Source of the DNA: Proteromonas lacertae
Lineage: Eukaryota > Sar > Bigyra > Opalinata > Proteromonadidae
Length of the DNA: 64,000 bases
Direction: 5' to 3'
NCBI GenBank assembly: GCA_002245135.1
Contig: NGBS01000875.1
Location: forward strand, 205,696-269,695
Below the pieces are notes generated by a model. It worked only from the letters and a program-made list of their open reading frames with translations, ran no database searches and was not told where the DNA came from. Positions 35,746-46,310 of this stretch are shown here, piece after piece (positions within the stretch are counted from its first letter, which is position 1; each line of letters starts with the position of its first letter). A program made the translations under genes and the position numbers.

Positions 35746-36071
35746 TATAATGCTTTATTTTATAAAAAGAAAAACGCTTTTTCGATAGTTTTTTCGATCA
35801 CCAACAATTTAAAAAACGAATTTTCATAAGATGCAAATATAATAATATCATCAAAATGTTTTTTTTTCAATTTTCTACTTCTTTATTTATATTAAAATTT
35901 GAAGAAAAAAATTGAATCTTAATTATGAACAATTATTTTAGATGGGGAAAAGCATTACGAAAGAATTAGGGCATTCAATCAGTGTTTTAGAATCAAGTCC
36001 ACAACCATCATCATTTAAAAATAAATGTAATTCTTCATAACGCAAAAATGAAACGATATTAATTTTTAAAT
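35746..36071. other. Divergent intergenic region
   Basis: 326 bp between the DRC9/10-like gene and the first copy of the tandem family. It contains A- and T-runs and two T5-6CGAT repeats near 35,780-35,800. No supported gene. Confidence 0.5.
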
Positions 36072-37475
36072 ATGGAATCTTATTCATATGATGAACATAG
36101 GCCTGTTAAAGAAGTGATGGACTCTTTGGTATCATGAAATAATTTTTATTTTTAGATGGAAGGGCATGATAGAATGAAAGGACGAAAATCTATCAAAACA
36201 CATGAATCGCCATATATATATTTATCTCCCATAAGTAAAGTGGTTGCAGAGGTGTTTTACAGTATGCTATCCATACTATTATTTTTTATAGTGAATAATT
36301 TCGAGGTTAATCTTATATTTTCTAAATTCCTTGATATGTGGAGTAAGAATCCCACTGTACCTTATATCCAACTAACTACATTTGTAACAAAATATAAACT
36401 GTACACTTTTGGAATTGTGCATAAGTTCTTTGCTGGAGGTATTTTATGTTGTTTTAATTTCATTAATAGGTCGTATATATCACAATCAGTTCTTTCAATT
36501 TATCTGCATCATGGTTTTGTTTGATTATAATCACATTATTTCTTTAATCATTTCAGCTTGTAAGATATATTCAAATGTCCTTATAAACCATATGCAGATA
36601 GTTGATTTTATGGAAACTATTGATAAAGATAATACTGTAAATTTAGATGAATTTTTTAATTCTAATGAAATCATGAATATACCTGAGTATATATACTATT
36701 ATTATATTTATTTAATAGTTCAAAATCTTCAGCATATTCTATAAAAGCATTTACTCAATTTATAAGAAACAGTGTTGGATTTCAAGAAAAATTCGTCGAA
36801 TTACAGTTTGTATTATTGAAAGACATATTTCCAGCAAAATACCAACAAAGAATATATAGAAGATATCAATTCTATACACTTTGCCGTAAAGGATGTATAG
36901 TATCGAAATCTTCTTCAATATCATCAAAACAACATCAAATCAACAATCTTCAACAAATGCACAGACAAACTCCGTAATTATGGAACATTCAAATGTGAAT
37001 TTCACTTCAACCGATTCAATACCCAAAGAAAACTGCATGGATAGAATAACACGTATATTATTAAATGAGCCAAAGCCATATCATTTCGATTATTGTATAT
37101 GTGCCACTACCAACCCTGATTTCAACAATTCTGATAATTACCTCGATACATTGGTATTATTAATCAAACAAGCATATGGCTATGGTTATAGATCATCAAG
37201 AAGTTCAAAATTTATAGTAAATAGACAAGTTTCAGATAATGCTGTTTTACCTCACTAGCGGTAGGAATTCTCATGTTATTCCATCTGTTTCACATTCACC
37301 AGTATTATCAGGAGGTAATAGAGTATCTCGAAAACATACAATTGAAAAATTATCAGCTTTACAGCATGGAATTGTGAAGAAACTCAGTAATACGAGAATC
37401 TTTTTCTCCTACAAGTTCTAGAGATCTTCATGCTAGTGCAAGCAGACATCAAATGGGGAATATTGTTTCAAAGTA
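36072..37475 (+). CDS. Tandem family copy 1 (frame disturbed in last exon)
   Basis: Exons 36072-36128, 36156-36261, 36292-36438, 36470-36686 and 36719 onward. The core reads NNFEVNLIFSKFLDMWSKN, KLYTFGIVHKFFAGGRIYHN, QFFQFICIMVLFDYNHIISL, then SNVLINHMQIVDFMETIDKD. The last exon carries RRYQFYTLCRKGC, PKENCMDRITRILLNEPKPY, HFDYCICATT and KQAYGYGYRSSRSSK. A long Ser/Gln insertion follows RKGC. In the last exon the frame changes about three times (after QQMHRQTP, near 37250 and near 37395), so this copy is either decaying or badly assembled. The best-supported end is the TAA at 37473-37475 after HQMGNIVSK. Confidence 0.7.
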
Positions 37476-37681
37476 AGAATTTAAATATAAATGGATATTA
37501 TTTATAATTTATAAGTGAATTAATATAGATTGTATATATATGTAAATATAATTGTTTTTATATAATGATGGTGTTTGTTATTGCTAGTATAAACTCACTT
37601 TTAATATATTTTAGTAATCACACAATGTAGAAATCAATATAAAATATTAGAATAAAACTAAGCCGTTATTATTTTTAATAA

Positions 37682-38952
37682 ATGAATAATAATCACTGCT
37701 ATGACAAATTGAAACCACAAGTGGAAGTTTTAGATGATCTTGTATTTTTGTTATTTAATGTATTATAGAGAGAAGGATATGAAATGATGTCTGGTAAGAT
37801 AAATAGAAAATCTGTAGATGGACCATATATACCTTTATCTCCTATAAGTAAATTAATAGCAGAAACATTTTATAGTATAAATGTTAGTTTTAATGTTTGC
37901 GTTAGTGAGTAATTATGAAATTAACTTAATACTAGCAAAATTCTTGAAATTATGGAGTAAAGATGCTACAATACCTTATATTAGAGTACTTTCATTGATA
38001 TCAACTTTTAAACTTTATAATTATGGAATTGTTGACAAGTTTTTCCCTGAAGGATGTGCATATGCTAATCAGTTTTTTCAGTTTGTATGTTCAGTATCTT
38101 TTTTTGATTTTCAACAAATGAATCTGTTAATTCTTTCAGAGTGTAAAGTTCATTCAAATTATATAATTACACATGAACAAATAATGGATTTTATGGATGC
38201 GTTTGACAAAGACCATGACTGTGATTTAACTGTGTTTTTTCATGATTATGTTCTTGATGTTCCTGAGTATAATATTATATATATGTTTAATTTAATGATT
38301 CTATAGTACAAAGAAAATTACTTATTCTTTAAAAGCATTTACATCATATATCAATGAGAATAAAATATTAGAATCCAATTTTAATAAAGTGAAACAAACA
38401 ATAAGTAAAGAAATCTTTCCCAAAGAACAAATAGACAAAATATTTATAAGATATGAATTTTATACAAATAAAAACATTAACACTCTTATCATACCCAAAG
38501 AATCATGTTTAAATAGAATAAAAAGAAAAATCAACAATGAACCTCCACCATACCATTTCGACTATCATATTAATAAAAGTCGATGTGGATATAACAATAA
38601 CAATAATTATATTGATGTATTAGTTTATATGATGAAACAAGCTTATGGTTATGGATATAGATCTTCTAAACTGAAAGTGAATATTCAAAGATCAGATTCT
38701 TCAATTAACCAATCAAGTGGTTCTAATGTAAATAATAATGCAAATTATGTTCTAAACCATAGTAACAGTAAAATGAATAATAGTGAGAAAAACAATAATA
38801 TTTTGTTGAGAAATAGTGCATCTTCGTCATCGAAAGAACGATTGAATGAGAATAAGAGTAGGTTTAATATGAGAAGTAGATCTTTTCTTCCTTCTACGAT
38901 AAAGAGTAATAATCTGGGAAGATCGACATCCAAATTTGAACCAAACAAATAA
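37682..38952 (+). CDS. Tandem family copy 2 (intact)
   Basis: Exons 37682-37741, 37769-37874, 37906-38266 and 38307-38952 encode 390 residues. The intron that other copies carry after the FFPxG motif is absent, and the 361-nt exon equals 147 plus 214 exactly, a clean loss (or failure to gain). Core: MSNYEINLILAKFLKLWSKD, GIVDKFFPEGCAYANQFFQF, ITHEQIMDFMDAFDKDHDCD. Then YSLKAFTSYINENK, IRYEFYTNKN, PKESCLNRIKRKINNEPPPY, HFDYHI and MKQAYGYGYRSS, with a long Ser/Asn tail. FDKDHDCDL keeps Asp at EF-loop positions 1, 3 and 5 but has no Glu at 12, so calcium binding is doubtful. Confidence 0.85.
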
Positions 38953-39269
38953 TTATATATATTCGAATAGTAAGTAAAAATAGATTTTAATTTATATGTA
39001 CATTGCTAAATTTATAATTTTATATTTATACCATTTATTTTTCTTTTGCTTTCAGTGGGTGTGTTGAAATGTGTTGAAATGAGTGTAGATACATTATAAA
39101 CAAGATTGCTAATGTTAAATAACGAATCGTCTTTAAATTTACTTAATTTAAATACTGTATATTACAAACAACAGCATTATAATATAAAGCGGTAGAAATA
39201 CTAGTCATTCCTCAAATATGATCATAAAATGTGATATGTTTTTTTATTGTATGTGTAACTGACAAAAAA
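38953..39269. other. Array spacer 2-3
   Basis: 317 bp, AT-rich. A short direct repeat GTGTTGAAAT occurs twice in tandem near 39,060-39,080. No gene seen. Confidence 0.5.
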
Positions 39270-40538
39270 ATGTCTTTTATTGATTATGAGAAATTATCTA
39301 TAGATCAAGCTCTAGGAGATTTAGTATATTTTTATTTTTTATTCACTTAGAGAATAGGCCTTTATCGGCTGAAAGGGAAGCTTCCATCTAAATTCTTGAA
39401 CACTCCTCTTGTACCTCTGTCACCCATTAGTGTATTAATAGCTGAAACATTCTTTAGTATAACTATACTTTTTTATATCAATATAGTGAATAATTATGAA
39501 GTTAATACCATACTAACGAAGTACATTGATATGTGGAGTAAAAATGTAGGTGAACCGTATATTAGACTATCTTCCATTTGTTTCAACCTATAAATTGTAT
39601 GATCAAGGCTTTGTAGATGTTTTCTTCCCTGATGGTACATTTATTTATTATAATAACGATAGGACGTATTTATGTAAATCAATTTTTTCAATTTGTGTGT
39701 ATATTCTCCCTGTTTGAATACCATCAATTTGCTCAATTGATGATTTCAGCCTGTAAGATACATTCCAACCTCTTAGTAACAAGGCAACAAATACAGAAAT
39801 ACGCTAAAATATTTGACAGTGGTGATAGAGCAGATTTATCCCAATTTTATGGTGAAAATGAAGTTGATATACCTGAGTATAGATTTTATATATTTATTTG
39901 TTTATAGTTCAAAATCTAATACCTATTCATTAAAGAATTTTTTAACTTTTGTAAATAATAATATAATATTTCAGTCTAATTTCTTTCAAATGCAAATTGT
40001 TATTGGAAAAGAAATATTCTCATCAAAATATGTTGCTACTATCAGAAACAGGTATAATTACTTCACCATAAGTAAAAGAGTAGCAATTGATGATAGTTAT
40101 ATATATGAACATATACCAAAAGAATCATGTGGCAGTAAATTGATGAGATTAATAACAAATGAACCGCAACCTTATTATTATGATTATAGTGTGAATGAAA
40201 GAATAGAATTTATGTCATCTGATAATTATGTTGATACTTTGGTGTTATTAATGAAGCAAGCGTATGGTTATGGATATAGATCCTCCAAAGCTAAGGTTAA
40301 TATTAATAAATCAGAATCTTCTTTTAACCAATCTCAATCTTCTAACTTAAACTCGAGTAATAACAATAGCAATAGAAATGGATCAGTAATGTTTAAGAAT
40401 AAAGTGAATAGATATACCAGTAAACAAAAAGGATATAAAAGAAGTAAGTCATTCTTTGCTTCTACTATTAAGAGTGTTGGAATAAGATCAAGCTCTTTTA
40501 AAACTTATAATGAACTTCATGCTTTAAATGTAAAATAG
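39270..40538 (+). CDS. Tandem family copy 3 (one frame step)
   Basis: Exons 39270-39323, 39351-39456, 39487-39634, 39663-39876 and 39908-40538 encode about 383 residues. Exon 3 is 148 nt instead of 147, with the surplus base in the CATTTG stretch near 39577; one base fewer restores RLSSFVSTYKLYDQGFVDVF. The rest is typical: MNNYEVNTILTKYIDMWSKN, GRIYVNQFFQFVCIFSLFEY, SACKIHSNLLVTRQQIQKYA, NRYNYFTISKRV, PKESCGSKLMRLITNEPQPY, MKQAYGYGYRSSK and a Ser/Asn-rich tail. Function unknown. Confidence 0.8.
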
Positions 40539-41020
40539 TTATTTAATTGTATAGAGATTTAATTATTTGCTTTTAAAATTATTGTCCTATTATCTATGTG
40601 ATGTTCGTTTTGGGTATTTAGTCCTTCAATTATTAATATAATATTACACGTTTTAATTTTGTGGTAGAACAATATATTTGTATTAATAATAGTTTCCAAT
40701 TGTTTTTATACTAATTTTCTAGATATAAATAATAAAAACAACTTACAAATATGAAATCTGATAATAATCATTGCCATCTCATATATAATTTTAATATTCA
40801 ACTTGTTTATAATATACTTATTTTTTCATACAAACCTAAACTCCATATTCTAATTTACAAGATCACTTAATACTGACTGCTTAATTGAGGTAATATAGTA
40901 TATAAATTCTTTCTATAGATACAGTTATACATTATAATAAGCTATTAAAAAGCGTTTCAAAGTTAATTACATTTTTAAAATTATTTTAATTTTTCAGTTT
41001 CACAAAAAAATGTATTTAAA
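40539..41020. other. Array spacer 3-4
   Basis: 482 bp of AT-rich sequence with no supported frame, repeat or RNA gene. Confidence 0.5.
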
Positions 41021-42245
41021 ATGAACCAAACTAGGTTAGATTCAGAATCTGTTATACTAGTATTTTAATTAATTTTATTTTAATATAGAGTAGAGGGTAT
41101 GATAGATTTAGGGGATGGACAGAATCACATGTTCTTGAGAGCTCATATCTTCCTCTCTCACCACTTAGCAAACAAATAGCTGGCACTTTCTTCAGTATAA
41201 TATTTTTTAAAATAACGATTAAACAGTGAATAATTATGAAGTGAATATAATTATGAGTAAATATCTTGAATTATGGAGTAGAAACATATTAAATCCTTAT
41301 ATCACTCTACCCACATTGATTACAACATTTAATCTATACGATTGTGGATTTGTTGAGAAATTTCTATCAGATAGTATGAATTAATTATTTTATTAATAAT
41401 ACACAGTAAAAATTAATCACAATCAATTTTTCCAATTTGTTTGCATCCTTATATTTTTAGATTTCGAACAAATTATATCTTTAATGCTGTCTGCATGTAA
41501 AGTTTTATCGAATATATTCATTACATCAGATCAAATCTTGGAATTTGTAAGAATATTCGATAGACAGAGAAGAGTGAGTTTAGATGAATATTTTAGTAAG
41601 AATAAGATAGAAGTATCATCGTATATATTTAATAAAATATAAGTGTAAAATAGAATGAAAAGGCACGCATATTCACTTAAAGAATTCATTGTATTTGTCA
41701 AAAAAGAACCAACCTTCAAATTATCATTTTTAAAAACAAAAGAAATAATTATGAAAGAAATATTCAGTGTAGAGTATGTAATAACAATAACTAATAGATA
41801 TAAGTATATGTATAAAAATAAAGATGGAACTACACCAAGTCTTGCAGATTTTCCTGCCGAATCATGTGTTCATAAATTAAAGAGATTCATCACTAAAGAA
41901 CCTCCTCCATACCACTATGATTATTCAATTTCTCATAATAAGGAAGAAGCATCAACACCAACAGTAAAATATGATCCAATTGAATCATTATTGTTGATGA
42001 TTAAACAAGAATATGGTTATGGTTATAGATCTTCTAGAATAAGAACTAATATGACAGATTTGAGTGGTAAATCAGGATTATCATCACATTCTATATGTAA
42101 TCCATCTTGCTCTTCCATTCTAAGATCTAAGACGAGTGATAAATATGAACATAGCTCTTTGAAGAATAGGATGATGTATCAAAAACAACATAATAATAGT
42201 GTGTGTTCATTAAACCAAGGTCATAGAAATAATATAAAAGAATAA
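41021..42245 (+). CDS. Tandem family copy 4 (intact)
   Basis: Exons 41021-41059, 41089-41194, 41227-41373, 41407-41620 and 41654-42245 (introns 29-33 nt) encode 365 residues. First exon MNQTRLDSESVIL is the shortest of the array. Core: MNNYEVNIIMSKYLELWSRN, YDCGFVEKFLSDIKINHNQF, SNIFITSDQILEFVRIFDRQ. Then YSLKEFIVFVKKEPTF, TNRYKYMYKNKDG, PAESCVHKLKRFITKEPPPY, HYDYSIS and KQEYGYGYRSSRI. Two of its introns end in CAG rather than TAG. The putative EF loop (FDRQRRVSLDEYF) has lost most acidic ligands. Confidence 0.85.
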
Positions 42246-42965
42246 AGATATTTTTGTACAGAAAGATAATTTAATGATTTTATTTAATTATTTAATATTT
42301 TTTTATGTACTTGTTTTATGTTGGGAATATTTTGTGGTTGATGATCCGTTATCCATCAGGAAATGAGATAATTGAAGAAGAATTAAGATTAGTGGAAGAC
42401 AATAGCGAATTTTTATAATGTTTTAGAAGAGTGATCAATTGAAAGAGTATATAGGAAAAACAATATTTAAATGCATTTTAAAACAATTCAATTTGATGAA
42501 GTAATAAAACTGCAGTTGTATTTTTCTTATAAACAACGAGATCTTTCTTAAATACAGAATATTTTTAATGGGATTAATCAAAACGACTATATCATCGTGT
42601 TAATGCAAATAATATTTAAATCATATACAATTTTAATGCTTAATTTCATGCGGATATTGGTATATAGATGATTAACGTTTGCCAAAGAAGGCGTTATAAC
42701 AGTTAATTAGCTTTAAATAAAATAGAAGATTTAAAAGGTTATGTTTCACCTTAATTGCAATTTGTAATACACTCTGATACCATTAGTATCTATATTTTCC
42801 TACTTATCAAGTATTTATTTAGTATCCTATTAGCTGCTTATTAATCATGTACTATTAACATAATCTTATCAGCAAGGTAGTATTACTCACATTTAGATGC
42901 AATAATTACATAAAAAAATTAGTGTGTGTAAGTTGGTTTTTTTCGTTGAAGTACCCCAAAAGACT
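42246..42965. other. Array spacer 4-5
   Basis: 720 bp, the longest spacer in the array. I see no remnant of a further copy (no YGYG or PPPY coding) and no RNA gene. Confidence 0.5.
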
Positions 42966-44302
42966 ATGAATCAAGCATTTGATGATTTTTCTTCTGCAGA
43001 AGAATGCTTATCGTTACTTGTATAACTCACGTTTTATAAAAATAGAGGAAAGGGTTTGATAGGATGAGAGGAAGAACACCTTCAAATAAATCAGCAAGTC
43101 CTTACATGCCGCTTGCTCACACAAGTCAGTTGATAGCTGAAACATTTTATAGTATTTTTTTATTGTTACAGTTTTTTACTCTAGTGAACTATTATGAAGT
43201 TAATATAATCGAAGAGAAATACCTTGATTTATGGAGTAAAAATTGCACACTTCATTTTGTGCAGCTGTCTACTATCGTCAGTGTATTCAAACTATTCAGT
43301 TTCGGATTTGTAGACAAATTTTTCCCTACTAGTATATATAAAAATGAAAATCTATATATTTGTGCAGATCGTATAACATACAATCAATTCTTCCAGTTCG
43401 TCTGTGTAATGTCATTGTTTGATTTTCAACAAATTGTTTCATTAATGATTGGAATTTGTAGAATACAATCAAATGTAATGATAACTCATGACCAAGTAAT
43501 TGAAGTGGTAAGAGTGTTTGATAAAGATAGGTTAGTTAATTTAGATGATTTCTTTACTGAAAATTTAATCAGTGTTCCTGAGTATATATATAATATACAT
43601 ATATATATAATATTATTTATTAGTATAAAAAGGAAGACTTATTCATTGAAAGGTTTTATTAATTTTTTAAATAACACTGAATTACTTCAAAAGAATTTCA
43701 TCAAATTACAAAACTCATTAGTTTCACAAATACTAACTGAGAGACATAAAAATATAATATTAAATAGATTTCAATTTTATACATTATGTAAAAGAGGAAC
43801 TCTAACCAATCAATTTATACCAAAAGAATCATGTTTAAGTTCATTCAGTCGAAGGTTTACTGGTGAACCACCTCCCTATCATTATGATTATATATTATCC
43901 AATACAAAAGCAGAATTTCTATATACAGAGAATAATATTGACGTATTGGTGTTATTAATAAAACAGAATTATGGATATGGAAATAGAGCTTCAAGGTCAT
44001 CCAAAGCGTTAAAGACAACAATGAATAATTCAACTAGATCATCTTCTTATGCTGAATGTTCTAGTAATAAGAATTCATATATTAATAATTCTACTTTAAT
44101 TTCTCCAAGTTTATCTCAATCTCCATTACTAGATCATTCATTATTGAAGAATAAAATGAATGGAAGAAGACAGAAATTTATGTCAATTCATTCTATTAAG
44201 ATTGTTAATGCATGCCATACACCTTGTTCACAAAATCATACTCTTTATCCATCTCCTAGTGTTTCACCTAAACCAGAAAATTATACAAATAAAATTACTT
44301 AA
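42966..44302 (+). CDS. Tandem family copy 5 (intact)
   Basis: Exons 42966-43019, 43046-43151, 43185-43331, 43368-43581 and 43624-44302 encode 399 residues. The second, third and fourth introns (33, 36 and 42 nt) are all multiples of three without in-frame stops, so the unspliced DNA reads open and mimics a longer protein with hydrophobic inserts. Core: MNYYEVNIIEEKYLDLWSKN, GFVDKFFPTNRITYNQFFQF, ITHDQVIEVVRVFDKDRLVN. Then YSLKGFINFLNNTELL, LNRFQFYTLCKRGTL, PKESCLSSFSRRFTGEPPPY and KQNYGYGNRASRSSK. The tail is Ser/Asn/Pro-rich. Confidence 0.85.
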
Positions 44303-44790
44303 AAAGATTGTTTGTGAAGACAAACAGTAGTATGTTGTAACATAGTATGAAATGAAGTGTTTTATAGTCATTTATATATAGATATCGTATACTTTAATTT
44401 GTAACATATTTAAATTTTATTAATTTATTATTTATGAATAATATGGTTTATTTCAAGATGTTACATAATCAAAAATGTATCAATTACTTATGTGAACTGT
44501 AAAAAATATTCTTTTAATCACATTCTTTTGTTTATAATCAAAAGTATATAAAATGCAGCAAACATAACATTTCATTGGATAGTGCAAATAAGATATATAT
44601 CAGGTATAAATTCAAAAAACACTATTTTTCTTTGAGACTGAGATTGAGTATAATAATCGCAGTATAACGGCTATTTTCATTTCTACACTGCAATAATATC
44701 TATTTACACTCAAAATAATGATTTATCAAGGATAAATCATCCTACCTAAGTGATTTTAATGTGTAACGGTTTTCATAATAGAATTGAAAA
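44303..44790. other. Array spacer 5-6
   Basis: 488 bp of AT-rich DNA; no gene or RNA recognised. Confidence 0.5.
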
Positions 44791-46055
44791 ATGATTAAAA
44801 CACAACATATTGATGAAATCAAGGATCCAAATGCTCTCATAGCTGAATTAGTATGCTATTGACATTTATATTTATCTAGAACTTGGGATATAAAAAATAT
44901 AAACGATCTATTTTCTCATCTGCTGATAGATCTACGCTTTTGTTACTATCTCCGATTAGTGTCAACATAGCTGAAACCTATTTCAGTATTTTTGATTTTA
45001 TAAGTCATTTATAGTGAATTTTTTCGAAATTAATAAAATACTTGGTAAATATTTGGAGTTATGGAATAAAAATAGAGAGTTATCATATGTACGGTTGACA
45101 ACATTTATGAGTACTTATCATGTTTTCAATACAGGAATATTGGACAAATTCTTCCCATATGGTATTATTTAGTAAATGTTACATTATATTTAGGTCGTAT
45201 TTACTATGATCAGTTCTTTCAATATGTGTGTATATTGTCTTTTTTTGAATACAATCAAATAATCTCTTTAATTATGTCAATGTGTAGGATACATTCCAAT
45301 GTTTTTATAACCAAAGAGCAGATAGTTGCATTTATCAGTACAATAGATAAATCAAATCAAATCAATTTAGAAACCTTTTTTCTTTCACATTCAATGAGTT
45401 TGAAAGAGTATAATATTATTATTTATATTTTATTATTAGTATAAGTACTAAAACCTATTCTATAAAAGCATTTTTAGGATTTATTAATGATTCAATAGTA
45501 TTCCAATCAATTATTTATCAATTAAGATTAGTTATATTTTCAGATATATTTCCATCAAAATATCAACATATTGTATTGAATAGATATAATTATTACACAT
45601 TCATGCCAAATGGAGAAGATTTAGCAACAAAACCAGTTGAATCCTGTAGTAATCATTTAAGAAGGATATTTAGCAGAGAACCATCTCCTTTTCACTATGA
45701 TTATGCGATTGTTAATAATAATAATAAGAGAAAAGATGCTTCTATGAATCATATTGATGAATTATTGTTAATGTTAAAACAGAATTATGGATATGGCTAT
45801 AGAATGCATAGTACTTCTAGAACATGTTATTCTGCTTCTTTATCCAAAGGTAGACTCTCCTCTTCGAAATCTAATCATTCAACCCAATCAAAGCTTTCTA
45901 CTTTACAATCAAGATATTCTATTTGTCCAATTAAAGAATCATCTAATGATGGTAATTACAATAGTGCTAATAAAATAATACAAAGGAAAACTATGAATAA
46001 AAAAAGTAAATCATTTAATATTCCAAAGTGTAATTCTCTGTTCCTCCAAGATTAA
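44791..46055 (+). CDS. Tandem family copy 6 (intact)
   Basis: Exons 44791-44850, 44880-44985, 45015-45161, 45194-45407 and 45440-46055 (introns 29, 29, 32 and 32 nt) encode 380 residues. Core: MNFFEINKILGKYLELWNKN, GILDKFFPYGRIYYDQFFQY, VCILSFFEYNQIISLIMSMC, then SNVFITKEQIVAFISTIDKS. The loop after it lacks acidic ligands. Then YSIKAFLGFINDSIVF, LNRYNYYTFMPNGEDL, PVESCSNHLRRIFSREPSPF, HYDYAIV and KQNYGYGYRMHSTSR. The C-terminal tail is Ser/Lys-rich. Confidence 0.85.
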
Positions 46056-46310
46056 TGGATGGAGGAAGATTCAGAAATAAATCTGTTGAAGAAGTTTTTA
46101 TTCCTTGATACTTTATGTGGATTTAGGATTTATTTATTCTATGATCTGAGGTAAATGAGTTATTTTATGTTATTTATTTTATTTATGTATCATTCAATTA
46201 AGAATATGTTATTTATTTATTGTGAATTTGTGTTGATTGTGGTTTTATACAGATTTTATGTCAAAAGCGTAATTTACCTAATTCGTTACATTTATCAATT
46301 TTTTTTTAAT

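Noticed and set aside
36262-36291. Transmembrane helix in tandem family copy 1 (and like stretches in copies 3 and 5)
   Set aside because: The hydrophobic residues are encoded by a conserved intron with GT...TAG ends; splicing restores the NNxEVN block found in all copies.
42246-42965. Hidden eighth copy in the longest array spacer
   Set aside because: No frame encodes the WSKN, QFFQF, PPPY or YGYG signatures, and no splice pattern matches the family.
43582-43623. Tyr/Ile-rich insertion in copy 5
   Set aside because: It is a TA-repeat intron of 42 nt; the coding context on both sides matches the other copies only after removal.
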